Below are positions 41,170-49,709 of a stretch of DNA of 64,000 nucleotides, in pieces. Both the position numbers and the translations under genes were made by a program. Source of the DNA: an uncultured Collinsella sp. GTDB lineage: Bacteria > Actinomycetota > Coriobacteriia > Coriobacteriales > Coriobacteriaceae. The first letter of the stretch is position 1; each line of letters begins with the position of its first letter. Where the stretch lies: the NCBI GenBank assembly GCA_902479075.1, contig CABSNK010000003.1:1-64000 (forward strand), in the 5' to 3' direction. The notes under the pieces are model-generated. The model was not told where the DNA came from. It saw only the letters and a list, made by a program, of their open reading frames with translations, and ran no database searches.

Positions 41170-41706
41170 ATGTCTAAGCGTTGGTACGTCGTTCACACTT
41201 ACTCTGGATACGAGAACCGTGTTAAGTCCGATCTCGAGCATCGCATCGAGACCATGGGCATGCAGGACCGTATCTTTGATATCGAGATTCCTATGGAGCG
41301 CGTCACCGAGATCAAAGAGGGTGGCAAGCGCGAGACCAAGGATTCCAAGATTTTCCCGGGTTATGTCCTGGTTCGCATGGAGATGGATGACGATGCTTGG
41401 ACGTGTGTTCGCAACACGCCCGGTGTCACCGGTTTCCTGGGCGGCAACGGCAAGCCCGCTCCGCTTTCCCGCGACGAGTACAATAAGATGACTCGTCGTC
41501 CCGGTAAGGGCGATTCGCCCAAGCGTACGTCGGTCGATATTGAGGTCGGTACGTCCGTCCGCGTCACCGATGGCCCGCTTACCGACTTTGATGGCAAGGT
41601 CTCCGAGGTTAACACCGAGGCAGGCAAGCTGAAGGTCACCCTGATGATCTTTGGCCGTGAGACGCCGGTCGAGCTCGACTTTAACCAGGTTGCTGTCATC
41701 GCTTAA
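41170..41706 (+). CDS. nusG: transcription antitermination factor NusG
   Basis: The NGN domain starts KRWYVVHTYSGYENRVK and contains FPGYVLVRMEMDD and TPGVTGFLG. The C-terminal KOW domain includes VRVTDGPLTDFDGKVSEVN. The 178 residues are standard and lack the long acidic N-terminal extension of other actinobacterial NusG. NusG couples RNA polymerase to Rho or the ribosome. Confidence 0.97.
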   Translation: MSKRWYVVHTYSGYENRVKSDLEHRIETMGMQDRIFDIEIPMERVTEIKEGGKRETKDSKIFPGYVLVRMEMDDDAWTCVRNTPGVTGFLGGNGKPAPLSRDEYNKMTRRPGKGDSPKRTSVDIEVGTSVRVTDGPLTDFDGKVSEVNTEAGKLKVTLMIFGRETPVELDFNQVAVIA

Positions 41707-41826
41707 GTTTTCGTCCGTTCGCGCGAGCGTGCTTCTTCTGTGACTGCTCATCTCAGGAGTGCTTCTAACACGTGCGTGCTTACGATATAGCAAGTACTTC
41801 ACACTCGTGATTCGAAAGGAATGACC

Positions 41827-42255
41827 ATGGCTGAGAAGAAGGTTGCCAACGTCATTAAGCTCCAGATTCCTGCTGGTGCAGCTAACCCCGCTCCTCCCGT
41901 CGGCCCCGCCCTGGGCGCAGCTGGCGTGAACATCATGCAGTTCTGCCAGGCCTTTAACGCCGAGACGCAGGACAAGAAGGGCGACATCATCCCCGTTGAG
42001 ATCACTGTCTTCGAGGATAAGTCCTTCTCCTTCATCACCAAGACCCCGCCGGCGGCTCACCTCATCAAGAAGGAGCTGAACCTCAAGTCTGGTTCCGCTA
42101 AGCCCCAGGCCGACAAGGTTGGTCAGCTCTCCCAGGAGCAGCTCACCAAGATCGCCGAGATCAAGATGCCGGACCTCAATGCCAACGACATTGACGCCGC
42201 CAAGAAGATCATCGCCGGTACCGCCCGTTCCATGGGCGTCACCATCGCTGAGTAG
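41827..42255 (+). CDS. rplK: 50S ribosomal protein L11
   Basis: L11 forms the GTPase-associated centre. The N-terminus (IKLQIPAGAANPAPPVGPAL) and GVNIMQFCQAFN are highly conserved, and the C-terminal RNA-binding domain ends GTARSMGVTI. ATG at 41827 was preferred to the one at 41821 because GAAAGGA is then 6-7 nt away. The protein is 142 residues. Confidence 0.98.
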   Translation: MAEKKVANVIKLQIPAGAANPAPPVGPALGAAGVNIMQFCQAFNAETQDKKGDIIPVEITVFEDKSFSFITKTPPAAHLIKKELNLKSGSAKPQADKVGQLSQEQLTKIAEIKMPDLNANDIDAAKKIIAGTARSMGVTIAE

Positions 42256-42273
42256 CGATTTCTTTTGGTAACG

Positions 42274-42322
42274 ACGGGTGCTCCAACCGGGGCGCCCGTT
42301 AAATGTGTGCAATAGGGCACAC
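42274..42322 (+). other. two hairpins between rplK and rplA
   Basis: ACGGGTGC pairs with GCGCCCGT with a small mismatch, and GTGTGC pairs with GCACAC around AATAGG. No T-run is present. They may be mRNA structures linked to L1 autoregulation, though the known L1 site was not recognised. Confidence 0.4.
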
Positions 42323-42372
42323 GATACGATGTGGGAGGGCTCGCGCCCGTTTAACCACAGGAGGTAATGCAC

Positions 42373-43080
42373 ATGGCTAAGCATGGTAAGAGCTATAACG
42401 CCGCTGCCGAGAAGATCGACCGCGCCACGCTCTACACCCCCCTTCAGGCTGCCAAGCTCATCAAGGAGCTCGACACCGCCAAGTTCGACGAGACCGTCGA
42501 GGCCCACTTCCGTCTGGGCGTCGATACTCGTAAGGCCGACCAGAACATCCGCGGCTCCATCTCCCTGCCCCACGGCACCGGCAAGACCGTTCGTGTTGCC
42601 GTCTTCGCCGAGGGCGAGAAGGCCCGCGAGGCCGAGGCTGCCGGCGCCGACATCATCGGTTCCGACGAGCTCGTCGCCCAGATTCAGAAGGGCGAGATCA
42701 ACTTCGACGCCGCTATCGCTACGCCGAACATGATGGCCAAGGTTGGGCGCATCGGTAAGATCCTTGGTCCCCGTGGCCTCATGCCGAACCCCAAGCTCGG
42801 CACCGTGACCATGGACGTCGCCAAGATGGTCTCCGAGCTCAAGGCCGGCCGCGTTGAGTATCGCGCCGACCGCTACGGCATCTGCCACGTGCCCCTGGGC
42901 AAGAAGTCCTTCTCCGAGCAGCAGCTCGTCGAGAACTACGCTGCCCTGTACACCGAGATCCTGCGCGTCAAGCCCTCTTCTGCTAAGGGCAAGTACGTTA
43001 AGTCCATCTCCGTGTCTTCCACCATGGGCCCTGGCATCAAGGTTGATCCCGCTATCCAGCGCGACTTCCTGGCTGAGTAA
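42373..43080 (+). CDS. rplA: 50S ribosomal protein L1
   Basis: L1 forms the mobile stalk near the E site. FRLGVDTRKADQNIRG, then GRIGKILGPRGLMPNPKLGT in the middle and KPSSAKGKYVKSISVSSTMG at the C-terminus are family blocks. ATG at 42373 lies 7 nt after AGGAGG; the ATG at 42367 is too close. The protein is 235 residues. A terminator follows. Confidence 0.98.
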   Translation: MAKHGKSYNAAAEKIDRATLYTPLQAAKLIKELDTAKFDETVEAHFRLGVDTRKADQNIRGSISLPHGTGKTVRVAVFAEGEKAREAEAAGADIIGSDELVAQIQKGEINFDAAIATPNMMAKVGRIGKILGPRGLMPNPKLGTVTMDVAKMVSELKAGRVEYRADRYGICHVPLGKKSFSEQQLVENYAALYTEILRVKPSSAKGKYVKSISVSSTMGPGIKVDPAIQRDFLAE

Positions 43081-43118
43081 CTTTTAGTTACTGCCTGAGC
43101 AAAGCAAGCATTGCTAAA

Positions 43119-43157
43119 GAAACCCGGTTCTGTCTCGTGCAGTACCGGGTTTCTTGC
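43119..43157 (+). terminator. terminator after rplA
   Basis: GAAACCCGGT and ACCGGGTTTC pair around 15 nt, followed by TTGCT. Confidence 0.75.
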
Positions 43158-43168
43158 TATCGCGTTAA

Positions 43169-43207
43169 AACCACCTTAAAGGGGACAGCGCCCCCTTTAA
43201 GGTGGTT
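43169..43207. repeat. type I stop-proximal hairpin, copy 3
   Basis: AACCACCTTAAAGGGG and its exact complement form 16-bp arms around ACAGCGC. The right arm overlaps two bases of the stop codon of the minus-strand phosphoesterase gene. The core reads GGGGACAG, as in the other copies. Confidence 0.85.
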
Positions 43208-43916
43208 ACCAGGGTGTTCTAGCGGTTGAGGACTCGATAGCCTCGTGGCGCTTGAGTTCGCGACGCATGGTTTGCGAATTGAGCCAGGCTGCCTGCCAGC
43301 CACGGATGGGGTAGCGCGCTTCGTCCAGCTCAAACTGCGTATAGCCGTAGGCGTTGATGATCGTTGCCCCGCATGCGTGCTGACGCTCACGTTGAAAGTC
43401 GCGACCATAGCATTGGTGCACATGCCCGTGCACCATGTAGTCGGGATTCCAGGACTCGAGCGCTGTGTTAAAGCATTCGAATCCTCGATGTGGCAGATCG
43501 TCCAGATCACCCACGCCGGCGGCGGGCGCATGGGTGAGCAATATGTCGCAGCCGCCGACCATCTTCACTTTGCGGGACAGCTTTCGCACGCGCTTGGCCA
43601 TCTCGCGCTCGGTGTACATGTTGGCGCCATCTCGGTAGCGCATGGAGCCGCCAAGCCCCGCAATGCGGACGCCGCGATACACGTACACGGTGTCTTCGAC
43701 ACAGATACAGCCGCCCGGTGCATGACGTGCGTAGCGGTCATCGTGATTGCCGCGTACGTAGATGAGCGGTTTGTTGATGACCGTGACCAAAAACTCAAGA
43801 TAGTCCGGGTCCAGATCGCCAGCGGACAAAATCAGGTCGACACCCTCAAAGCGTTCTTTGCGAAAGCACTCCCAAAGGCATCGTTCTTCGGTATCGGCTA
43901 TGGCAAGGATTTTCAT
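43206..43916 (-). CDS. calcineurin-like metallophosphoesterase
   Basis: The 236-residue protein carries GDLD, GNHDDR, LLTHAPAAG and GHVHQ, the metal-binding motifs II to V of the family. The first motif is unusual: the DxH pair near the N-terminus reads ADTEER, with Glu where His is expected, so metal site 1 may be altered. The start codon overlaps the 3' end of the upstream ParB-like/PnrA-like gene by 4 nt (ATGA), so the two act together. The substrate is unknown; a nucleotide or phosphodiester would fit the partner. Confidence 0.85.
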   Translation of the reverse strand: MKILAIADTEERCLWECFRKERFEGVDLILSAGDLDPDYLEFLVTVINKPLIYVRGNHDDRYARHAPGGCICVEDTVYVYRGVRIAGLGGSMRYRDGANMYTEREMAKRVRKLSRKVKMVGGCDILLTHAPAAGVGDLDDLPHRGFECFNTALESWNPDYMVHGHVHQCYGRDFQRERQHACGATIINAYGYTQFELDEARYPIRGWQAAWLNSQTMRRELKRHEAIESSTARTPW

Positions 43917-45829
43917 AGGGCGCGGACCTTCGGCTCATCGTCGGGCTGCGGAATGGTGCCCACCACGTTGTCTGCCAGCCAGTCCATCTCGACGATTTGC
44001 GTGCTCGGCAGTGGGGGAAAGCCTTCGATCTGTACCACGCCGTCTTGGCTATGGAGCTCGCCGCCAAATGGATTGATGGAGCCCTCGACAATGCCATTGC
44101 GCAGTAGCTGAACGAGCTTGCGCGTCTGATAGGGCAGGCCTGGAGCGTAGCGAATATCGATAACGCCCGAACTCATGCCATACCAGTAGTTGACGGCGCG
44201 AACCTGGTTGTCGTCACTGGTCTCATCCCAGGTGCCATGCAGCAGGCTTCGCACGATAAGCTCGTAGTAACGGCCCCAGTTCCATACCGGCATGGCAATG
44301 CCGGCAACCTTGCCATCGACCAAGCGGTGGAGTCCGTAGGCCGTGGGGTCTTCGAGCGGCTTTGACATGTCGGCGCCGGACATGACGCTCACGCCTTCGC
44401 GGCGCATGGCGTCGGCAAGGCCTCCGGCGGGCACATCGCCCCAGGTCGGGATAATTTGCGCGCGGGGGTCGAGCAGCGAGGCGCCAATCGCAAAGGCGTT
44501 GATCTCGCTGAGTGCGCCCGAGGCGAAGACCGACGCGTGGTAACCGATGCGGTGGTTGTCCGCCATGCTGGCCGCAAGGGCGCCCAGCAGAAACTTTGCC
44601 TCGTACATCTTTCCAAAATACGAGCGCACGCTTTGGTGGGGAAGGCCGATAGAGCAGTTGAGGAACCGCAACCGGGGATACTCAACGGCTGCCCTGAGCG
44701 TGTATTCCATCAGGCGGTGCGAGGTCGAGAAGATGACGCTGTCTCCATGTTTGACAGCCGTTTCCACGGCGGCGTAGAACACGTCCGGATCGTGGCAGTC
44801 CTCGAACGCCTCGGTGCGCACGATACCGCCAAAGTGCTCATCGAGATACTGACGCCCTTGGTCGTGCAGGCTGTCCCAGCTCGACGTCGCACAGGGGAAC
44901 TCATGGATAAAGGCGATGCGCAGGGGATTGGCCGCCGAATAGACGGTCTTGCCCATAAAGAAGTTGAGCACGCCGGAGGTGGACTTGGCGGGTGACTCTT
45001 CCTCATCGACGCTCGGTGCTTCGACAAGATCGACCTTGTCCTCGTTATTTTTGCCGGCAATGACCAGCTCACGCCAAATCTTACACAGGCGGTTTACGAC
45101 GATATCCGTCGGCGTATCCAGCAGGCGGTCCTGGTTGTACACATTGAGGTAGACGAGCATAGCGTCGGCGGGCGTAATGTCCAGGTGGTCGCCGCCCGCG
45201 CGAAGGTAGGCGCGCTTAAAGAGCAGGAAGGTGTGGCGCAGGTAGTCGACCTTTTTCTGCGGCCATTTTTCGATAAGGTCCTGACCGAGCATCTTGGCGA
45301 GCGTCTCGTAGCTTCCCTCGCGCGAGAACTCGATCTCGTATAGGGGGCAGACGCGCCAAAACGCGCAGAACTCACCGTACAGGCGGCTTTCGACGGAATC
45401 CCATGTGCCTGGGTAGAGACGGGTGACCTTGGCCGAAACCGTCGGGGCGTCCAGGAATTTGAGGACACTGACGCGCTTATTGCCCTCTTGGACGTAAAAC
45501 CGATGCATGAACTCGGTGACGATGACGGGATCGCGATAGCCCTCGGTCACCTGGATGTCGTAGAGGTTGGACCACTTGCGGGCGAACTCCGTGCTAAACG
45601 GCAGCAAGGGCATAAAGTTGCATGAAAAGGCCGACTGACGGCCCTTGGTAACCGTACCGACGACCATTTCGAGTGGAATGTCTCTCAGGCCGACATTCTC
45701 TCGCTGGCCTAAGGGGAGCTGGGCAACCAAGCTATCGAGGTCCGTGAGATACGGATGCTCGCTTTGACTAATGGCGCGTCGACGTCCTTGCTCGCCGCGC
45801 TTGCGTGCTTGACGATAGGCCTCTTCCAT
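43913..45829 (-). CDS. ParB-like plus BMP/PnrA-like fusion, cytoplasmic
   Basis: The 638-residue protein has no signal peptide or lipobox; it begins MEEAYRQARKRGEQGRRRA. Residues 20-130 include FYVQEGNKRVSVLKFL, the GxxR-type block of the ParB/sulfiredoxin fold. A helical middle follows. From about residue 305 a periplasmic-binding-protein fold of the BMP/PnrA/Med family appears (LRIAFIHEFP, SVIFSTSHRLMEYT, KFLLGALAASM, RIGYHASVFASGALSEINAFAIGA split by function). BMP proteins normally bind nucleosides outside the cell; here the domain must act inside, like Med of Bacillus. It precedes a phosphoesterase with a 4-nt overlap. Role unproven; nucleoside sensing is inferred. Confidence 0.8.
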   Translation of the reverse strand: MEEAYRQARKRGEQGRRRAISQSEHPYLTDLDSLVAQLPLGQRENVGLRDIPLEMVVGTVTKGRQSAFSCNFMPLLPFSTEFARKWSNLYDIQVTEGYRDPVIVTEFMHRFYVQEGNKRVSVLKFLDAPTVSAKVTRLYPGTWDSVESRLYGEFCAFWRVCPLYEIEFSREGSYETLAKMLGQDLIEKWPQKKVDYLRHTFLLFKRAYLRAGGDHLDITPADAMLVYLNVYNQDRLLDTPTDIVVNRLCKIWRELVIAGKNNEDKVDLVEAPSVDEEESPAKSTSGVLNFFMGKTVYSAANPLRIAFIHEFPCATSSWDSLHDQGRQYLDEHFGGIVRTEAFEDCHDPDVFYAAVETAVKHGDSVIFSTSHRLMEYTLRAAVEYPRLRFLNCSIGLPHQSVRSYFGKMYEAKFLLGALAASMADNHRIGYHASVFASGALSEINAFAIGASLLDPRAQIIPTWGDVPAGGLADAMRREGVSVMSGADMSKPLEDPTAYGLHRLVDGKVAGIAMPVWNWGRYYELIVRSLLHGTWDETSDDNQVRAVNYWYGMSSGVIDIRYAPGLPYQTRKLVQLLRNGIVEGSINPFGGELHSQDGVVQIEGFPPLPSTQIVEMDWLADNVVGTIPQPDDEPKVRAL

Positions 45830-45884
45830 AGTTTTGCTCCCTTAGTCGTTTAAACAACTATATGAACCATGGTACCACGAATGA

Positions 45885-45923
45885 AAACCACCACAAAGGT
45901 GCCTGTCCCCTTTGTGGTGGTTT
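45885..45923. repeat. type I stop-proximal hairpin, copy 4
   Basis: AAACCACCACAAAGG and its exact complement surround TGCCTGTCC (GGACAGGCA on the other strand). The right arm overlaps the mscS stop codon. Confidence 0.85.
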
Positions 45924-46689
45924 AGGCGATGATGGGGGCGATGGCGCGGATGCAGGCGTCGGCCGCCGTAAAGGTGGTGCTGTCGTCGCTGACGATAAAG
46001 ATGATTTTGCCCTTAATGCCAAAGTCGCCGATCTCGCTAAAGAGCACGTAGGGTTCCTTGTCAAAGCCTGAGATGGGCGAGACGGCCGTTTTGGTGGCGC
46101 TGACGAGCTCGTCTGCTAGCACATCGAGCGATGCCCATTTGGAGGGGTCTTTGACCGCGACGGGGACGGCCACGCGCCCAAAGGGCATCAAATGCACGAG
46201 TGTGTTCTTGGAAATGTTGGAGTTGGGGACGATGACGGTCTGCCCGCAGGCATCTTCGATGGTCGTGTGGCGCCAAGTGATGTCCTGGACCACGCCCGAC
46301 ACGCCGCCGACCTCGATATTGTCGCCGGGCTTGATAATGCCCATAAAGGTCACCTGCATGCCGCCGATAAGGTTCGACAGCGTGTCCTGAAAGCCGAGCG
46401 AGATGGCGATGCCGCCGACGCCAAGAGCGGCGACGAGCGCGTTTGCGTTAATGCCAAAGCAGTTGTCGAGGATAAAGCTGCCGCCGATCACCCAGATGAC
46501 GGCGCGCGCGATATTGATGAAGATACTCGATGCCGGAAGCGGGTTATCGTCGCGGTTGAGTAGGTGACGCAGAGTCTTGGATGCGACCTTGGCGGCGACG
46601 GCGGTGCCTATCGCCAAGATGACGGCCCAGATGATGTTGTGGACCCACCGTTGCTCAAAGAAATGAAGAATCGGCTCAAACAATTCCAT
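45922..46689 (-). CDS. mscS: small-conductance mechanosensitive channel (MscS family)
   Basis: The 255-residue protein has three membrane helices, the third being the Gly/Ala-rich pore helix ALVAALGVGGIAISLGFQDT. This is followed by the beta domain (GMQVTFMGIIKPGDNIEVGG and TVIVPNSNISKNTL). It opens on membrane tension to release solutes during hypo-osmotic shock. The size matches minimal MscS. A GGAGG site precedes the ATG. It is transcribed on its own. Confidence 0.92.
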   Translation of the reverse strand: MELFEPILHFFEQRWVHNIIWAVILAIGTAVAAKVASKTLRHLLNRDDNPLPASSIFINIARAVIWVIGGSFILDNCFGINANALVAALGVGGIAISLGFQDTLSNLIGGMQVTFMGIIKPGDNIEVGGVSGVVQDITWRHTTIEDACGQTVIVPNSNISKNTLVHLMPFGRVAVPVAVKDPSKWASLDVLADELVSATKTAVSPISGFDKEPYVLFSEIGDFGIKGKIIFIVSDDSTTFTAADACIRAIAPIIA

Positions 46690-46732
46690 GTAGGGAAAAC
46701 CTCCTAATGATCATTCAACCATGATACCCACC

Positions 46733-46764
46733 AAAAAGCCCGTCCGATCACATCGGACGGGCTT
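46733..46764 (-). terminator. terminator after the 5'-nucleotidase gene
   Basis: AAGCCCGTCCGAT and ATCGGACGGGCTT pair around CAC. On the minus strand TTTTTGG follows, so it ends the minus-strand transcript. Confidence 0.9.
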
Positions 46765-46817
46765 CTGTGCTCGATATAAGGTTTGCACGGAGGGGCTGCA
46801 AGGCCCGGCGGTGTAGC

Positions 46818-48842
46818 TTAGCGGCGGCGCATCCAGATAATGCCGAGCATGATGACGATGATGCCGCCGATGAGGCATGCGCCGACCACGGCCGGCGTGC
46901 GGTCTCCCGTTGCGACAAGCTTGCCGGTTGTCTTCTTGGCGCTGGTTTTCGTGGTCGTAGTAGTCGTGCCGGGCTTGGGCGAGGGCTTAGGCGTTGGATT
47001 CGGATTGGGCGTGGGGTCCACGGCTGCGGAGCTGAAGCTGATGGTGCCGGCGAGCCCGGCCATCTTGTTCTCCCAGTCGCTCTTCCCGATCAGCGCTCTG
47101 ATCGCCGCCTCGCATGTGCCCCACTCGGTGCGCTTGGTGGCATTTGCGAAAGTGGGAAAGTCGGTCGTGTTGGTAATGATGTAGTTGTTGGTGGCGACGG
47201 TGTAGTTCTTGGCGGGATCGAGCGTGCTGCCATCCTTGGTGAGCGTGGCGCTCACAATGCGCTTGCCTTCGGGCTGCGTCCAATCAATCGTCACGTTAAT
47301 GCCGCCAAAGGAGAGAACGCTGCCAGAGTCATCGCGCCACTTGTACTTGTCTTGCGCCTCCTGCTCGGTGTGGCCGGCTGCCACATAGGCTTGCTGAAGC
47401 TCGTAGCTGTCGTTGCAATCGTCGCTGATCTGCAGTGAGTGCTCAAGCGCTGCGAGGAAGTTTGCGCCGGTCATGCCCCAGGTCTCCACGGTGTTGCCAT
47501 AGGGCGAGATGGCGACGACGTTGCCGGCGGTCACATCGCCCGCCGCGATGCCGCCGCGGATGCCGCCCGCGTTTTCGATGGCGAGGTCTGCCCCCGTCAG
47601 AGCAAGATAGGAGCCGCAGATAACATGCCCGATGGTCTGGGCTTTGGTGGCGTCGCCCGCTTTACTGGGGCGCAGATCGGTGGTGCGCACCATCTCCCAG
47701 CCATGCGTACCCGCGGCGTCCTCGCCGTAGAAATAGTTGGTGGAGGATGTGCCGAGCACCTTGTTCGATTCGCTTTCAAAGGCATCGTCGAGTGGCTTGA
47801 TTTTGTTGTTGCGAACCTCGTCAAGGATGTTCTGGTTGTTAGAGTCTGCCAAAAGGTCGTCGACGTCCTTGGCGGTGTAGAGCTTCTCGTCGCTGTCGCC
47901 TGCGGAGACCGTCACCATGTCGTCGTTGGTGGTTTCGGTACCCCTGGTGTCGTACTCATAGGGAATGGAAAGCAGACCAACCTCGGCAAAGGCGCTGCCT
48001 GCCTCGACGACGCGGACCGGCTTGCCGTCGGCCCCCGTCACGTTTTCGTCTAAGTTGATGTGCTCGTGGCCCGCGACCAGTGTATCGACCCCAACGAGCT
48101 TTGCGGCAAAGGTCTTGGCGTTGAGCGTGTGCGCGATGCAGACGATAACGTTGCAGCCCTCATCCTCGCGCAGTCGCTTGGCCTCGGCATTGATGGCGTC
48201 CGCCGCACCCGAGAACGACGTGCCCGCGACCAGGTCCGCGCGTAGCGAGGAGCCCAGCGACTCATCCATGGCTCCGACGACGCCGACCTTAATCTTGTAG
48301 TTAAACGTGGGGCTGCCCTCGCCGTCCTTCCAAGTGCGATTGAGCGTCTTGGTGATGCTCGAGCTCCATACGCCGTTCGAGGACGTTGCATTCGCGCAGA
48401 GCATGGCGAAAGGTGTACTGGTGGCACCATTGCCGGCCATCGTGCGAAGCTTGTCCGCGCCGTAGCTCCAGTCATGGTTGCCCGGTGTGGTCGCGTCGTA
48501 GCCGTTTGCGTAGAAGGTGTTCATGAGTTCGGCGATGCTCTTGCCCTCGCTCATGGTGGCAAAGGACTGCCCGTGGAAGGTGTCGCCTGCATCGAGCAGA
48601 AAGTCGGGGGCGTTGCTTTGAGCGCTATAGAGAACCGCCAGCCCGTCAAAGCCAATGGTGCCCGTGCCCTTGCTTGCGTTGTAGCTGTACTTGTAGCTGC
48701 CGTGGATGTCGTTGGTGTGCATGACGGTTACGGCGCCGTCAATAGCGGCGGGCAGGTTCCCCGCGAAAGCGAGGCTTGGGATGCCTGTGAGCGCGCCGGC
48801 AAACAACGCGGCAGCTAACGCAAGGCGGGGGAGTCTTTTCAT
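46818..48842 (-). CDS. secreted, surface-anchored 5'-nucleotidase/2',3'-cyclic phosphodiesterase family protein
   Basis: A Sec signal peptide (MKRLPRLALAAALFAGALTG, cleavage after AFA) leads to the metallophosphatase domain with HTNDIHGS, DAGDTFHG, PGNHDWSYG and VAGHEHI. The C-terminal nucleotide-binding domain (NAGGIRGGI, ISPYGNTVETW) follows from about 420. A Pro/Thr/Lys-rich spacer precedes LVATGD, a membrane helix and RRR, a divergent cell-wall sorting signal. The enzyme should release phosphate and nucleosides at the surface. The ATG at 48842 follows AAGGAGA; further upstream the frame runs into a repeat element. 674 residues. Confidence 0.9.
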   Translation of the reverse strand: MKRLPRLALAAALFAGALTGIPSLAFAGNLPAAIDGAVTVMHTNDIHGSYKYSYNASKGTGTIGFDGLAVLYSAQSNAPDFLLDAGDTFHGQSFATMSEGKSIAELMNTFYANGYDATTPGNHDWSYGADKLRTMAGNGATSTPFAMLCANATSSNGVWSSSITKTLNRTWKDGEGSPTFNYKIKVGVVGAMDESLGSSLRADLVAGTSFSGAADAINAEAKRLREDEGCNVIVCIAHTLNAKTFAAKLVGVDTLVAGHEHINLDENVTGADGKPVRVVEAGSAFAEVGLLSIPYEYDTRGTETTNDDMVTVSAGDSDEKLYTAKDVDDLLADSNNQNILDEVRNNKIKPLDDAFESESNKVLGTSSTNYFYGEDAAGTHGWEMVRTTDLRPSKAGDATKAQTIGHVICGSYLALTGADLAIENAGGIRGGIAAGDVTAGNVVAISPYGNTVETWGMTGANFLAALEHSLQISDDCNDSYELQQAYVAAGHTEQEAQDKYKWRDDSGSVLSFGGINVTIDWTQPEGKRIVSATLTKDGSTLDPAKNYTVATNNYIITNTTDFPTFANATKRTEWGTCEAAIRALIGKSDWENKMAGLAGTISFSSAAVDPTPNPNPTPKPSPKPGTTTTTTKTSAKKTTGKLVATGDRTPAVVGACLIGGIIVIMLGIIWMRRR

Positions 48843-48865
48843 GGCTGTCTCCTTACTCTTTAATA

Positions 48866-48906
48866 AAAACCACCACAAAGGTGCCTGTCCCCTTTGTGGT
48901 GGTTTT
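48866..48906. repeat. type I stop-proximal hairpin, copy 5
   Basis: Arms AAAACCACCACAAAGG and exact complement surround TGCCTGTCC, identical to copy 4 except for one extra base pair. It lies 8 nt after the stop codon of the minus-strand ABC ATPase gene. Confidence 0.85.
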
Positions 48907-48914
48907 CTAGGTCG

Positions 48915-49709
48915 TTAGCTCAGCAGCATGCGGTCGTTGGCGAACTCGCCGCCCGAGACCTCCTCGAACTTCTGCAGCAGGTCGGCAACGGTGAGCGACT
49001 TCTTCTCGTCGCCAGCCACGTCGTAGATTACGTGGCCCTCGTGCATCATGATCAGACGATTGCCCAGACGGATGGCGTCGTTCATGTTATGCGTGACCAT
49101 GAGCGTGGTCAGGTGATGCTCGTCGACGATTTCCTCGGTCAGATTGAGCACCTTAGAGGCCGTCTTGGGGTCGAGCGCCGCGGTGTGCTCGTCGAGCAGC
49201 AGCAGGCGTGGCTTGGTGAGCGTGGCCATGAGCAGGGTGAGTGCCTGGCGCTGGCCGCCCGAGAGCAGGCCGACCTTGGCGTTGAGGCGCGTGTCCAGAC
49301 CAAGGTCCAGGCGCTTGAGCAGCTCAACGTACTCGTCCTTCTCGGCTTTGGTGACGCCCCACGAAAGACCGCGACGCTGGCCGCGGCGCTTGGCGAGTGC
49401 CAGGTTCTCGGCAATCTGCATGTCGGCTGCGGTGCCGCGCATGGGGTCCTGGAACACGCGGCCCAGATACTTAGCGCGTTGTGACTCGCTCAGGCGCGAG
49501 ATGTCGGTGCCGTCGAGCTTGATGACACCCGAATCGAGCGGATACACGCCGGCGATCATGTTGAGCAGCGTGGACTTGCCGGCGCCGTTGCCGCCAATCA
49601 CGGTTACAAAGTCGCCGTCGTTAAGGGTGAGGTCGACGCCGGTGAGCGCGCGCTTCTCGGTGACGGTGCCCTTGTTAAAGGTTTTCTTGACGTGTGAGAG
49701 CTTAAGCAT
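48915..49709 (-). CDS. ABC transporter ATP-binding protein (TrpXYZ-type)
   Basis: The 264-residue ATPase has Walker A GGNGAGKST, the Q-loop in GRVFQDP, signature LSGGQ in GLLSGGQRQAL, Walker B LLLLDEHTAALD and the H-loop MVTHNM. The HTAALD variant and the NLALAKRRGQRRGLSWGV block are typical of ATPases paired with TrpX-type binding proteins. It overlaps the permease gene by 8 nt. ATG at 49709 was preferred to 49718 because GAGG is then well spaced. Confidence 0.93.
   Translation of the reverse strand: MLKLSHVKKTFNKGTVTEKRALTGVDLTLNDGDFVTVIGGNGAGKSTLLNMIAGVYPLDSGVIKLDGTDISRLSESQRAKYLGRVFQDPMRGTAADMQIAENLALAKRRGQRRGLSWGVTKAEKDEYVELLKRLDLGLDTRLNAKVGLLSGGQRQALTLLMATLTKPRLLLLDEHTAALDPKTASKVLNLTEEIVDEHHLTTLMVTHNMNDAIRLGNRLIMMHEGHVIYDVAGDEKKSLTVADLLQKFEEVSGGEFANDRMLLS

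Noticed and set aside
38941..42888. Long antisense frames over tuf and over secE-nusG-rplK-rplA
   Set aside because: Shadows of highly expressed genes with strong codon bias; they also cross tRNA genes and terminators.
48843..48878. Extension of the 5'-nucleotidase start (MWWFLLKS...)
   Set aside because: It is translated from a type I repeat; the signal peptide and AAGGAGA site place the start at 48842.
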